NCBI GenBank assembly: GCA_024741835.1
Contig: JAENRP010000273.1
Coordinates: forward strand, 331-60,859
Reading direction: 5' to 3'
DNA: 60,529 nucleotides
From: Diplocarpon mali
Lineage: Eukaryota > Ascomycota > Leotiomycetes > Helotiales > Drepanopezizaceae
Shown: positions 45,501-54,029 of the stretch, one piece after another
How positions within the stretch are numbered: the stretch's first letter is position 1
How the letters are laid out: each line of letters opens with the position of its first letter
Made by a program: the position numbers and the translations under genes
Notes under the pieces: generated by a model
The model's input: the letters and a program-made list of their open reading frames with translations, nothing else
Told to the model about the DNA's origin: nothing
The model's database searches: none

Positions 45501-46880
45501 TTTCTCAACTTACGCAACTACGCTTATAGTAAGGTCTTTTAAAGTACTAATAGCGCTTATTGCATACTTCGATATAGAAGTAAAGTAGTTCAATATTATC
45601 AATACATTTATCAACGCTCTTAAAGACCTAAGGAGTACTCTAGTTACATGCTTCCTATTAGATGGCTTTAAGCGCCTTAGTATAGTAGTAGAACTGGACT
45701 GCGCGCTTTATAGGCTAAAAGACTCTTTGGCGCTATAGTATAGGAACTTCGCAGGAACGCTTAAGGGCCTTCAACTTAAGCTATTAGGCGAAGAGCCTTA
45801 TATTTTCATAATAAAGGATCGCATAGTCTTTATAGCATTTTATATTAATAATATTTAAGTATTATATAAGGCCTTTAACCTAGATTAAGCGACTTATTTA
45901 ATTAAAGACCTAAAGAGGGCGTATAAGCTTACTATTATAGGAGATATCTCCTAGTTCTTTAAAATAAGGATTATTTAGGATAGGAAGGCAAAAAGGATCT
46001 TCTTAATTTATAATACTTATATTAAGAAGATCGCTCAAAAATTCGGAGCTAATATAAGAAGAATGCTTAATACTCTATTACTAAAGAAGGAGTTTGTTAA
46101 GAACTTAGGGCAAGCTTCTTTAAAAAAGGTAAAGGAGTATTAAGAGAAAATAGGCTTTATTCTTTATATAGTGATTATAATATACTTAGATATTGTATTT
46201 ATAGCCTCCTAACTATCTTTCTTTTTAACTAATTTAAGCTTTAAGTACCTTTTAGCTATAGACTAGACGCTTTAATACTTATATAGCACGCGCTTCTTAA
46301 GAATTGCCTATAGCTTTAAGGCTAAGGAATACCAATTGGTTGCGTTTTTAAATGCTTCTTTTAAAGATAATTAAAAGACCTGCAGATCCTCCTAAGGATA
46401 TATCTTCTTTTTATTTAAAGGACTAATTATTTAAAAAGCGAATCGCTAAGCGACTATTATACTCTCTTTTATTAAAGTAGAACTCTATAGTATAGTTTCT
46501 ATTATAAAGGAGATAATAGCTATAAAATGCCTCTTTAAGGAGATTTGCATAAACTTCCTCTTTAAATAGAATATATATTATAATAACTAATAGATAATTC
46601 GACTAATTATTATAAAGAATAAGAAGATTAAGACAAGCCTTTAATATATCGAAATTAATAATATATAGATCTACTAAGAGTACTAAAGAGGAAGCTTTTA
46701 AATAATCTACCTTCCTATTAAGGAGATATACGCAGATAGGCTTATTAAGAACCTGGACCGCTAGAAGTTTAAAAGCTTTATTTATTTATTAAACCTCTAG
46801 AGCTTTTAAATAATCGTTTAGCAACTCGCACTTGCTAATAAGTAATCACTTATTATTAAAAGACTTATACTTATAAGCTC
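42600..46880 (+). pseudogene. F pol: protease, integrase, RT, RNase H
   Basis: Copia order. The protease-like segment LNNCAVTYIINLKDLL near 42740-42790 corresponds to the D-S/T-G-A-T-x-H-I region with the first Asp changed to Asn. Pre-integrase and integrase follow from about 43080 to 44050 (DLFNFLNNLYNS, YIYQPNRGVEQVRRELIK in place of the usual T-P-x-x-x-x-x-x-x-E motif). RT lies at about 45390-46160 (KWVFTYKVN, YFDIEVK, FINALK, VELDCALYRLKDS, FYINNI for the YVDD box). RNase H follows to about 46880 (SFKAKEYQ, IHI-like end). Long stretches remain open. Confidence 0.8.
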
Positions 46881-46899
46881 TTACTCTCTTATAATTATA

Positions 46900-48287
46900 T
46901 TCATTTGTTTTCTTTTATAAAGCGTACTATAAAAGCTTCTCCTTTTTTAAAAATATAAAATAGGTAATATTCTTAAACTGCTATTATAAGGCGCGACCCT
47001 CTCTTAGATTCTCTTAACTAAGGCTAAGAGCTAAGATACTATAACTAAAAGCTTTGCATAGATCTCCTCTTAAGAGAGGCCTACTAGTACTCCCTTGGCC
47101 AGAGGCCTGCTGGCAAATATACTAGCGATAGCAAGGGCGAAGGCAGGGGATGCGGCGATAGGGGCGGCAGGGGCAAGGGTAGTAGGGGCAAGGACAGGCG
47201 CAGCGACGGCAAGGGCTAAGGAGACGAATAGGAAGATTATAGCAGTAGCTGCAATAGCAGAAGCAAAGGGGATAAAAGCGGCGGTAGCGACAATAGGGGC
47301 GAACGGGTCTAAGCCAAAGGGGCTAGGAGCGAACGGGAATAAGACGCTAGGAGCGGGGGAGGCAGTAGTACTACTACTCGCAAGAGTAGCAGGCCCTCTT
47401 AATACTAAGGTTTAATTGCTTCTATCTTTCAAAATCAGCCTAGAACTTAATAAGACTTAATAAATGTACTACAGAAGCTCTAGAGCGTACCCTTTACTAT
47501 ATTAAGTAGTAGTACTACCTCCTCCTTAAAGGCGCCGCAGGCGCAGGCCGATATAATAGCCTCTTAAGAGGCAAGGAGAGGTCCGCTAGCCTTTTAGCAG
47601 CTATTACTTAATACTATATAATAAATGCAATGCGTACTAAAGGTGCTATTAAAGCATTAATAATCGAGATTGCTAGTACTCTTATATATAATATAATATA
47701 TATACGCGTTATTGCGCTCTATTATAGGCTTAGGCATACGGCGCGCAGCAAGAGCAGGGCTCTTAAGTAGCGGCAGCAGCAGCAAGGGCGGCGGCAGCAG
47801 CAAGGGCGACAGCGGCAGCGGCTTATTGCCTAGCAGGCGCTAAAAGGACCGCGCCAGGGTTATAGCTCCCGCAGGAGCGCCAGCGACCTAGCGTAAAGTC
47901 AGTATAACGCAAGGTATAGGGACTCTAAGGGGCTTACTTTGCAAAGGCGGCTAGGGCCGTAATAAGTAAGAGTTCCTTTTATATTTAAAAAATTATTAAT
48001 ATAAAGATAATATTTTTAAATAATAAAGGAAGGTTATTTTTAAAAGAAGGGAAGGAGAACCTTTATAATAGAAATACTTTATAAAAAGCCTAATAGAGCA
48101 TTAGTATAGAATTGCAAATATTCTTAAGCGCGCTTATTGCTTATAGCGACCCTTCTTATTTTAAAAGGAACGACCTTTAAAAGGGCAGTATATAAGATAG
48201 AGCCTCTTTTCTTTACAACTGCTATTCTTTCCTTTATTTTATCTATATAGCTAAGCGATTCTAAGAGCATCGCCTAATTAAAGGGTA
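46900..48287 (+). other. F 3' region, GC-rich, no supported gene
   Basis: 1.4 kb between RNase H and the 3' LTR. It contains two GC-rich, purine-biased islands (about 47090-47410 and 47740-47960) made of degenerate GGCAGGGGCAAGG / GGCGGCAGCAGCAAGG words, joined by ordinary AT-rich sequence with a few (TA)n. A 106-codon Ala/Gly-rich frame at 47095-47415 is probably a by-product of the repeat. These islands keep many CpA sites, unlike their surroundings. Confidence 0.6.
47161..47188 (+). other. G-quadruplex-type motif
   Basis: Four G runs (47161-47164, 47170-47173, 47177-47179, 47185-47188) with loops of 5, 3 and 5 bases fit the G3+N1-7 pattern. It is the only clear case that I noticed in the window. 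Confidence 0.6.
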
Positions 48288-48484
48288 TATTATATAGAAT
48301 AGGCGGAGTCTCCACTTATTCTAAAGACCCTTTATATAACTCTACTAAGTTATAGACTCTCCCTTTTCTTTCCGAAGTCTCCTTACTATATATATACTAA
48401 AGAATAATATAATCAATCATCTTCTCCTACTTCTACGAGCCTCTGAAGCGACCTAATGAAGGCCCTCCAGCCGACCGCACTATA
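48288..48484 (+). repeat. 3' LTR of F (197 bp)
   Basis: Inner start TATTATATAGAATAGGCGGA RIPped; outer end CCGACCGCACTATA, then GCAGA. Confidence 0.95.
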
Positions 48485-48489
48485 GCAGA

Positions 48490-49095
48490 TCTTTTGCCTG
48501 CCTTAGTTCGGAACCCTAGTAATATAAAGAAGTCGTCTCTCTTAGCCTTTATATTAGTATAAGAGATAGGTTAGATTAAGGCTTCTTATTTAAAAGAGGT
48601 TGATATATCTTCTATATTATATAAGGTTCGTTTTAAAGAGGGGGCTGGTCGAGGCTTGCTAGCAGAGTCGGCTAGTATAGGGGATTCGTCTTCTGTAGGG
48701 TTTTAAAGGGTATCCTTTCTAATTAAGAGGTTGCTTAACTCAGGAGGTACTAGCGTTATTATCTTAAGGTTGATTCTCTTAAAGTAAAAGGTCCTTATAT
48801 AACGTTTTCGTCCTACTAGGGGCTATAGTTAGGAAATGCCTTAACTTATAGATTCTATAATTTCTTTTAGAGTTAGCTAAGAGCTATTGACTATCGATAG
48901 TTATTTTAGCTAAGTCTACTAGCTCTTCTTTCGATTCTTAAGTTTAGAAAGGGACCGAACGTCGAGGCCGTTCTTTAGGTTGCTTCTGCGTATTATAGGA
49001 GTCGGTCGAAAGAAGGGTCTCCGAGGGGGTACTAGTCCTCTACTAAGTATATTATATCGCCTTATAAGGCCGGAGGGGGTATAAGCTTTAAATTA
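48490..49095 (-). pseudogene. D gag start and leader
   Basis: Right-hand part of D before its 5' LTR. The minus strand holds the beginning of gag (to about 48950) and the leader. Reading across the F insertion (GCAGA at 40884-40888 and 48485-48489) joins it to the gag part at 40883. No recognised motif. The primer-binding site next to 49096 is not assignable. Confidence 0.6.
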
Positions 49096-49399
49096 TATAA
49101 TAGTAGAAGTAAAGCATAAGTCGATAAAGTCACTAAGATCAAGGCTGCTAAATCGTATAGAATTCAAAGCTAAGGAGTATATATAAAGTAGGAAGCCTTC
49201 CTCCTAATATGCTCTCCTTAACCTACGACTCCTAGAAGTCGATTTCTACTAATAAGTCATATTCTATCTACTAAAGGAAAGGTATAGTAAAGGTGCAGCG
49301 TATCTATTATATTAGTCTGTTTCGCCTCTATTTGTACTACTGTCTGCTCTGACAGTTCTCGTGCTTCTGTCACGACCATATTACAACCGTGCCGTGATA
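49096..49399 (-). repeat. 5' LTR of D (304 bp)
   Basis: Inner start TATAATAGTAGAAGTAAAGC carries nine transitions in 25 bases relative to 26136; outer end ACCGTGCCGTGATA is intact and followed by CGAAC. Confidence 0.95.
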
Positions 49400-49404
49400 C
49401 GAAC

Positions 49405-49963
49405 CCTAAATACCTAAATCTAGCTTCCCTTAAGTTAAATTAGCAAGTTATTACCTTAGAAAAGCATAATAATCATATATAATCGTATTAAAGAAATTCC
49501 TAGATTATCAGTCGAATTTTATATAAAGCTTGGATTTTCTTTAGTAAGGACGCCTTTTAAGTTGGTTAGGGCATATATACTTAGGATTACTTGAAATTGT
49601 CTTCGAATTTTCTTTAAAATTGCGATTTAATAGCTTTGCTAATTTTCGAGTTTTTAACTTATAGGCTTAGCCTAAGAGTCGCATTACTAAAGGAGGAAAA
49701 GGAGTTTTTATTATTTTTATTCGTTTACTACCGCACCTCCCCCCCTTCCCTCTCTCCTTTTATATATTTCTTTAAAATCCACTCGCAGGCCTGACCTATA
49801 AGTTAAAAAAACCCTCTCTCCTCTCCTTACCTTTACAACTTTAGGTACTAACCTTACTTGTACTTATTGTTTTGCAAATAGGGATTGGTATTCTTAACTT
49901 ATAAGAGTCTTATATTCTTTACTAATAGTAGCAAGGGCCGCTACTTAAATTAGTTAGGGCATA
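49405..49963 (+). other. B2 3' part: gag end and non-coding tail with two palindromes
   Basis: Continues the gag frame for about 75 bp, then non-coding. Palindromes at 49657-49679 and 49781-49803, spacer 101 bp, correspond to P1/P2 and P3 of B0; the 84-bp spacer of B0 is absent. A pyrimidine-rich stretch (CCCCCCCTTCCC, about 49738) and a short A7 run follow. Confidence 0.85.
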
Positions 49964-50212
49964 TATAAAGACCTAGAAGTAGAGGATCTTATAATATAGG
50001 TCATATAATTGGATGAGGATTAAGAAAGGGGTATATATAGGACTACTATTATACTTAAAGATAGTATGCAATACTAACTACCTATTCTACCCCTAACTAG
50101 TGAATTATCCTAGTTCTTATCTTTAAAGAGCCCGCTTATGGTACTTCCTCCCTCTTTGTCTTTGGTCTTCCCTTAGGCCTATTCTCAGGTGTTATTCCTG
50201 CTCTCTCTTATA
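49964..50212 (+). repeat. 3' LTR of B2 (249 bp)
   Basis: Inner start TATAAAGACCTAGAAGTAGA; outer end CTCTCTCTTATA, then GCAG. Confidence 0.95.
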
Positions 50213-50216
50213 GCAG

Positions 50217-50268
50217 TAGGGTCATATGACAATATATCGGAGTGATGGCTGTATCACCCATCTCAATA
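50217..50268 (-). repeat. 5' LTR of C2, last 52 bp
   Basis: Ends CCCATCTCAATA. It is nearly free of RIP (TCATATGACAATATATCGGA) compared with the inner homologue at 18043-18094. Confidence 0.95.
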
Positions 50269-50590
50269 TAAACTCGCTTTAAGAGCAAAGGTAAGTACTC
50301 TTATTAGATTTGATAATAGAAGTATTTATTAAATCTATATATTATTGCAAATAAGAAAGAAGATTATTGAATTATCTTACGTTCGATTTAATAAAGATAG
50401 GCTAATTATAAAGCCTTAATTAAAAGGTGATTTCACTCTTAGGCTAGGCCTGCGAGTCACTTTTTAAAATAATAATATTTTCACTCTTAAGCTAAGACTA
50501 TAAGTTAATTTTAACTCTTATAATAATTCCACTCTTAAGCTAGGACCGTAAGTCAATTCTAATTAGGCAATCGATTTAAGAGAAGCTAAT
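50269..50590 (+). other. A1 3' untranslated region with three palindromes
   Basis: Sequence between the C2 joint and the LTR at 50591, with no coding signal. Palindromes at 50435-50457, 50483-50505 and 50531-50553, steps 48 and 48 bp. The assignment to A1 rests on its position between the C2 end and the A LTR; no second copy is in the window to confirm it. Confidence 0.7.
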
Positions 50591-50873
50591 TGTAACGGCC
50601 GCACCCCTAACTGGTGCAATTACCTAAGAGTACGGCGTTTTAAGGTTTTGCAATCTCGATTCGATGCAGGGTTATTTCGAATCGACTCCAAAGGTACAAA
50701 AGGATATTCTTATATAATATTATATAAATAGGCAAAGAGCCTTAAGCTACTTATGTATATAAGGGAAAAGGGCTCTCTTATAGAAAGGGTTCTTTAACTT
50801 CTTCGTTTCTTTTATATTAGACCTATAGAATACGCCTTTTGCACTACTTCTTATTACTATACTTAACCTTACA
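50591..50873 (+). repeat. LTR shared by A1 (3') and A2 (5'), 283 bp
   Basis: Starts TGTAACGGCCGCACC with intact TG and ends AACCTTACA. To its right the A interior begins again, so it closes A1 and opens A2. Confidence 0.85.
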
Positions 50874-51169
50874 CTTTAGTAGCTTTATATTATTATATTA
50901 AATGAAGAAGTTTCTCTTTACTAAGGACAGCTTTTAATAATATCCTACCTCTTTTAAGAATCGATTTGCGGTTATTTCGACTTTTAATAGAATTAGGATC
51001 CTAAAGATCTCTTAGATAAACTAGGAGCTTAAGTATAGCTTATTAACTAATATAATTGAGGAACGCTTTTATTAGCCGGATTTTCTTAACTACTCCTTTT
51101 ATAGAAGTGCTATAAGCAGAAGTTAAGAGAGTACTACGCTATTAGAACCCTTTTTCTATAGAACCCCTT

Positions 51170-53857
51170 TTTAACCGAATTATAATCGAAACTAAAATTG
51201 GTAAAATGAACTCTTTATTAGCCGAAAGTTAGCAAATACGGAATGTACCCGGTTCTTTTAAGAAAGCAGCTTCTATAGGGAGTACCCCTACCTTAGCCCT
51301 TAGGGCCAGACCTTCTTCTGCTATTAAAGTCAAGAGATAATAACGCTATAGCTAAGCTAATTAAGATAATTAAGACTTTTCGAACTTAAACGTCTTATAA
51401 GAAATAGTCTTAAGTTTAAAGGAATCCTTATAATATTAAGATTAATTTAATTAATAATTGTAAAGCAAGATTAGTAGGATTACTTAAGCTATCTTTAGCC
51501 TAAAGACTCTAGCTTATTAAAGCTAAAAGACAGCTTAACGTATATATTAAACTATTAAATGAGAATCTACCTATCTTTAATAAAGCGAGACCTAGCCTAC
51601 TTTAAAAGTCGATATAGATACGAAATAGATAAAAATTCAACTAATTAAAAGATTACCTCCTTTAATAATAGGACCTTTCTAATATATAAGTAGTAATTAG
51701 CTTTAGTCTAAGACCGATTGCAAATCAATACTGACTTATATCTAAATAAGCGAGCTTACTAAGCCCTTATTTAAGGATCTATTATAAGATAAGCCTAAAT
51801 GTACCTTAAACCTTAGTACCTTTTGGAAACTAACCCCTTTTGAAATTATTAAGAAATAGTAGAACTATTAAGCAATTACTTTTTAATTAGCTAAGAGGTA
51901 GACTTATTTCGATCTACTTTCTATTACCTTTATATAAGAGAAGCTAGTTATTTTAAAGAAACTTTCCCTTAATTTCAAGCTTGATTCCAATCGGCTACGA
52001 TTTAAAGAAAGGTCTTAAGATCTAAGTAGTTCTTTCTTATATAAAATAAGATTACCTCCTAACTTAAAGCTATATATGCCTTAGCAAAGGCCTATTAAAA
52101 GAAGGACTATATAATTATAATTAGCTAATTAAACGCCTTTAATGCTAAATGCTAAAGTAACTAGCTCTTTAACCCTTTGATTAAAAGTAAGGCAACTTTA
52201 ATATTATATTAAAAGATATCCGATTCGCTCTTTAATAAAACCGCTTACGGTTCAAGCACTAGAAGTATTACTTAAGCTTTTGATCAATTAGCCTTAAAGC
52301 CTACTATCCCTTTTTATCAAGATATGCTAGCTAAGGCTAATTCTTCTACTTTACCCTTTAAGTAAGTTATCTATTAGACCTATAGTAAAACTAGCTATTA
52401 TAAGACTAAGTGTCCTTCTATAGGTAAGATTAATACCTTAAAAGAAGTAGAGGAAGCTAATCTGATTTTAGATTTAATTAAAAATAGGGTTGAAATAGAA
52501 GAAGATTAGAAAAACCAAAAGGCTTAGGAAAAGACTCCTACTTAAGCCTACGAAAGTACGACTTATTAAAGCTAGATCTCAACTCTTTAATAAAAGGGAA
52601 GCAATTCCTAACCTCTTATACTATTAATATAAATGGATTTAAAGTATTATTATTAGCTTTAGCAGATACTAAAGCCTTTAATTACCTATTTTTAAATTAT
52701 TCCCTTTCCGTACGTCTTTTAAAAGCGATTGGCTTTAAAATTCTTCTTCTTTTAACCCTTATTCCTATTTATAGATTTTAAAATACTATTTGCGCGCAAG
52801 CTACGCATTATATATGCTTTTATTTAATAATTGATAGAAGGCGTATTTACAACTGCCCTTAGATTATTCTTAACTTAAGCTAGCGCGATACTATTATTAA
52901 AGTCAAATAGATACGTCGATTCTAATTTAAACTTAATCTAAAGGAAAACCGATTCATATAGCCTTTATATTACCTCCTATCTCCTTAATTTATAAAGGAA
53001 ATCGTCATTCGTCTTTCCCCTTTTAAAGGACTTCGGATCTAATCCAATTATTAAATTAACGTTAATTATAAAGAATAGGAAATGGCTATAAATAAAGCTT
53101 AATAAATTAATAGAAAATAGTCTTACGTTAATTTAATAGTTCTAATTAAGCGCAAGATCCCTATTGCTATTACTAAGCCTATACTCCTACTTATAATTAA
53201 GCTAGATCTTAAAAAATATTCTAATATAAATCGACTATACTCTAACCTTATTCGCAAATATCCTAAAGTAGTATTTCCTATTTGCGAAATTAGTACTAAT
53301 GCCTTCTATTATAATATAAAGCGTAAGAAGATTGAGTTCTTTAAACTAATATTTATAAAGTAAATAGGATTCTTAAGGAAAGATATAAGCTTAAGAATCC
53401 TAATATTAAAAAGCTAATTAATAATCGACTTTTAAAATAGTACTAACCTTTAAAATAAGCCTTTTTAAAAAGGGACGCAGATACCCTCTTTTTCTATTAG
53501 TACTATAATTATAAGATATAGCTAAAAGGGCCTTTGCCTAATACCTATTTACCCTTTGACCGCCAATCTATTAAGCAACTTAAGGTAATAAAGGAGTACT
53601 TACTTGAGAATTTAGATAAAGGCTTTATTAAGATAAGTACTAGCCCCTTTACTTTGCTAATACTATTTATAAAAAAGGCCAACGGTAGCCTTTAATTCTA
53701 TATAAACTACTAGAAGCTAAACGTATTAACTTAAAAGGACGCTTACCCGATTCTAAGGATAGACAAGCTCTTAAGGCGAGTATCTAAAGCTAAGATTTTT
53801 ATAAAACTAGATATTCGAGCTGCCTTTAATCGAATATAAATAGACCCCGAATTAGAG
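51170..53857 (+). pseudogene. A2 gag, protease and partial RT
   Basis: Same order as in A1. Gag Met region near 51208, capsid core about 51700-51760, and zinc knuckle YQTYSKTSYYKTKCP near 52375-52420 with the last Cys kept. Protease-like segment with QILKPLIT near 52660. RT start near 53600-53850 (LLRRVSKAKIFIKLDIRAAF). RIP stops are partly at other positions than in A1. Confidence 0.78.
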
Positions 53858-53861
53858 AAAA

Positions 53862-53875
53862 TTTTTTTTTTTTTT
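53862..53875 (-). repeat. Poly-A tail of LINE L (T14 on plus strand)
   Basis: Fourteen T directly after A2 RT sequence, marking the 3' end of the LINE. Confidence 0.9.
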
Positions 53876-54029
53876 CCTTTTAACGTGCTTTATTAGTTCT
53901 AAACTATGTAGCACAGCTAGTCTACTAGCATGTCTAATTATATATATATAGTATCCTTTCCACTATAACTGCTAATATTCATTTAAGAACAGGCTCCCTA
54001 GCGAAAAATTCGCTTAAAAGGAAATAAAA

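Larger units (their letters stand above)
40889..48484 (+). mobile_element. Copia element F (7596 bp)
   Basis: Direct 197-bp LTRs (40889-41085 and 48288-48484), perfect duplication GCAGA (40884-40888, 48485-48489), primer-binding site directly after the 5' LTR, purine tract AAAGGGTA before the 3' LTR. Plus-strand gag, protease, integrase, RT and RNase H (41290-46880) are followed by 1.4 kb of unusual GC-rich 3' sequence. Frames are less broken than in C. It lies in the D gag. F shares its primer site and end sequences with TRIM G. Confidence 0.94.
26136..49399 (-). mobile_element. Gypsy element D (about 8.1 kb itself, contains E1 and F)
   Basis: Direct 304-bp LTRs (26136-26439 and 49096-49399) and perfect duplication CGAAC (26131-26135, 49400-49404). 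Minus orientation is shown by the polypyrimidine tract CCCCTTTCCTTTT right of the left LTR (the polypurine tract on the coding strand) and by minus-strand gag and pol. Removing E1 (27987-35569) and F (40889-48484) leaves about 8.1 kb. Coding order is gag (48950-48490 and 40883-39700), protease, RT, RNase H, integrase and a C-terminal chromodomain-like segment (to about 35580), then a third frame (27690-26450) before the 3' LTR. No 23-bp palindromes were seen in it. Confidence 0.93.
24034..50212 (+). mobile_element. LTR element B2, gag-bearing form (2.9 kb, contains D)
   Basis: Direct 249-bp LTRs (24034-24282 and 49964-50212) with target duplication GCAG inside the C2 LTR. Without nested D it is about 2.9 kb. 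It holds a leader, one gag-like frame and 3' sequence with two palindromes, but no protease, RT or integrase. D entered at 26135 within the gag frame with duplication CGAAC. B2 is thus a gag-only, non-autonomous element, whereas B0 and B1 have lost gag by a shared deletion and have longer LTRs. The first 450 bp look nearly free of RIP. Confidence 0.92.
17900..50268 (-). mobile_element. Copia family C, copy C2 (split by B2)
   Basis: Minus-strand copia of about 6.2 kb in two pieces, 17900-24033 and 50217-50268. B2 entered its 5' LTR with target duplication GCAG (24030-24033 and 50213-50216). 143 bp before and 52 bp after the insertion add up to exactly 195 bp, the family LTR length. It is homologous to C1 throughout. 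It lies in the 3' part of A1. Flanks are AAAAT on the left and TAAAC on the right, which is not a clean duplication (four of five if C-to-T is allowed at the last base). The pol array has ten palindromes against nine in C1. Confidence 0.93.
3689..50873 (+). mobile_element. Gypsy chromovirus A1 (about 6.6 kb, split three ways)
   Basis: This is one Ty3/gypsy element in three pieces: 3689-6704 (LTR, gag, protease, start of RT), 14940-17899 (rest of RT, RNase H, integrase, chromodomain) and 50269-50873 (3' untranslated region, LTR). B1 interrupts it at 6704 with target duplication TTAC (6701-6704, 14936-14939). C2 interrupts it at 17899. The uninterrupted sequence across the B1 site is preserved in A2 near 53610. 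The 283-bp LTRs at 3689-3971 and 50591-50873 have equal length. The right LTR also serves as the left LTR of A2, so A1 and A2 form a tandem pair. All frames are broken by RIP. Confidence 0.88.
50591..53861 (+). mobile_element. Gypsy A2, 5' part (cut by LINE L)
   Basis: Second copy of family A, collinear with A1 from LTR to early RT. It preserves the uninterrupted sequence at the B1 insertion site (TACTTACTTGAGAATTTAG near 53608). It ends in RT after CGAATTAGAGAAAA, where the poly-T of the LINE begins. The rest of A2 is not seen in the window. Confidence 0.88.

Noticed and set aside
47095..47415. 106-codon Ala/Gly-rich protein
   Set aside because: Low-complexity purine-rich repeat downstream of RNase H, no start context or motif; the composition explains the open frame.
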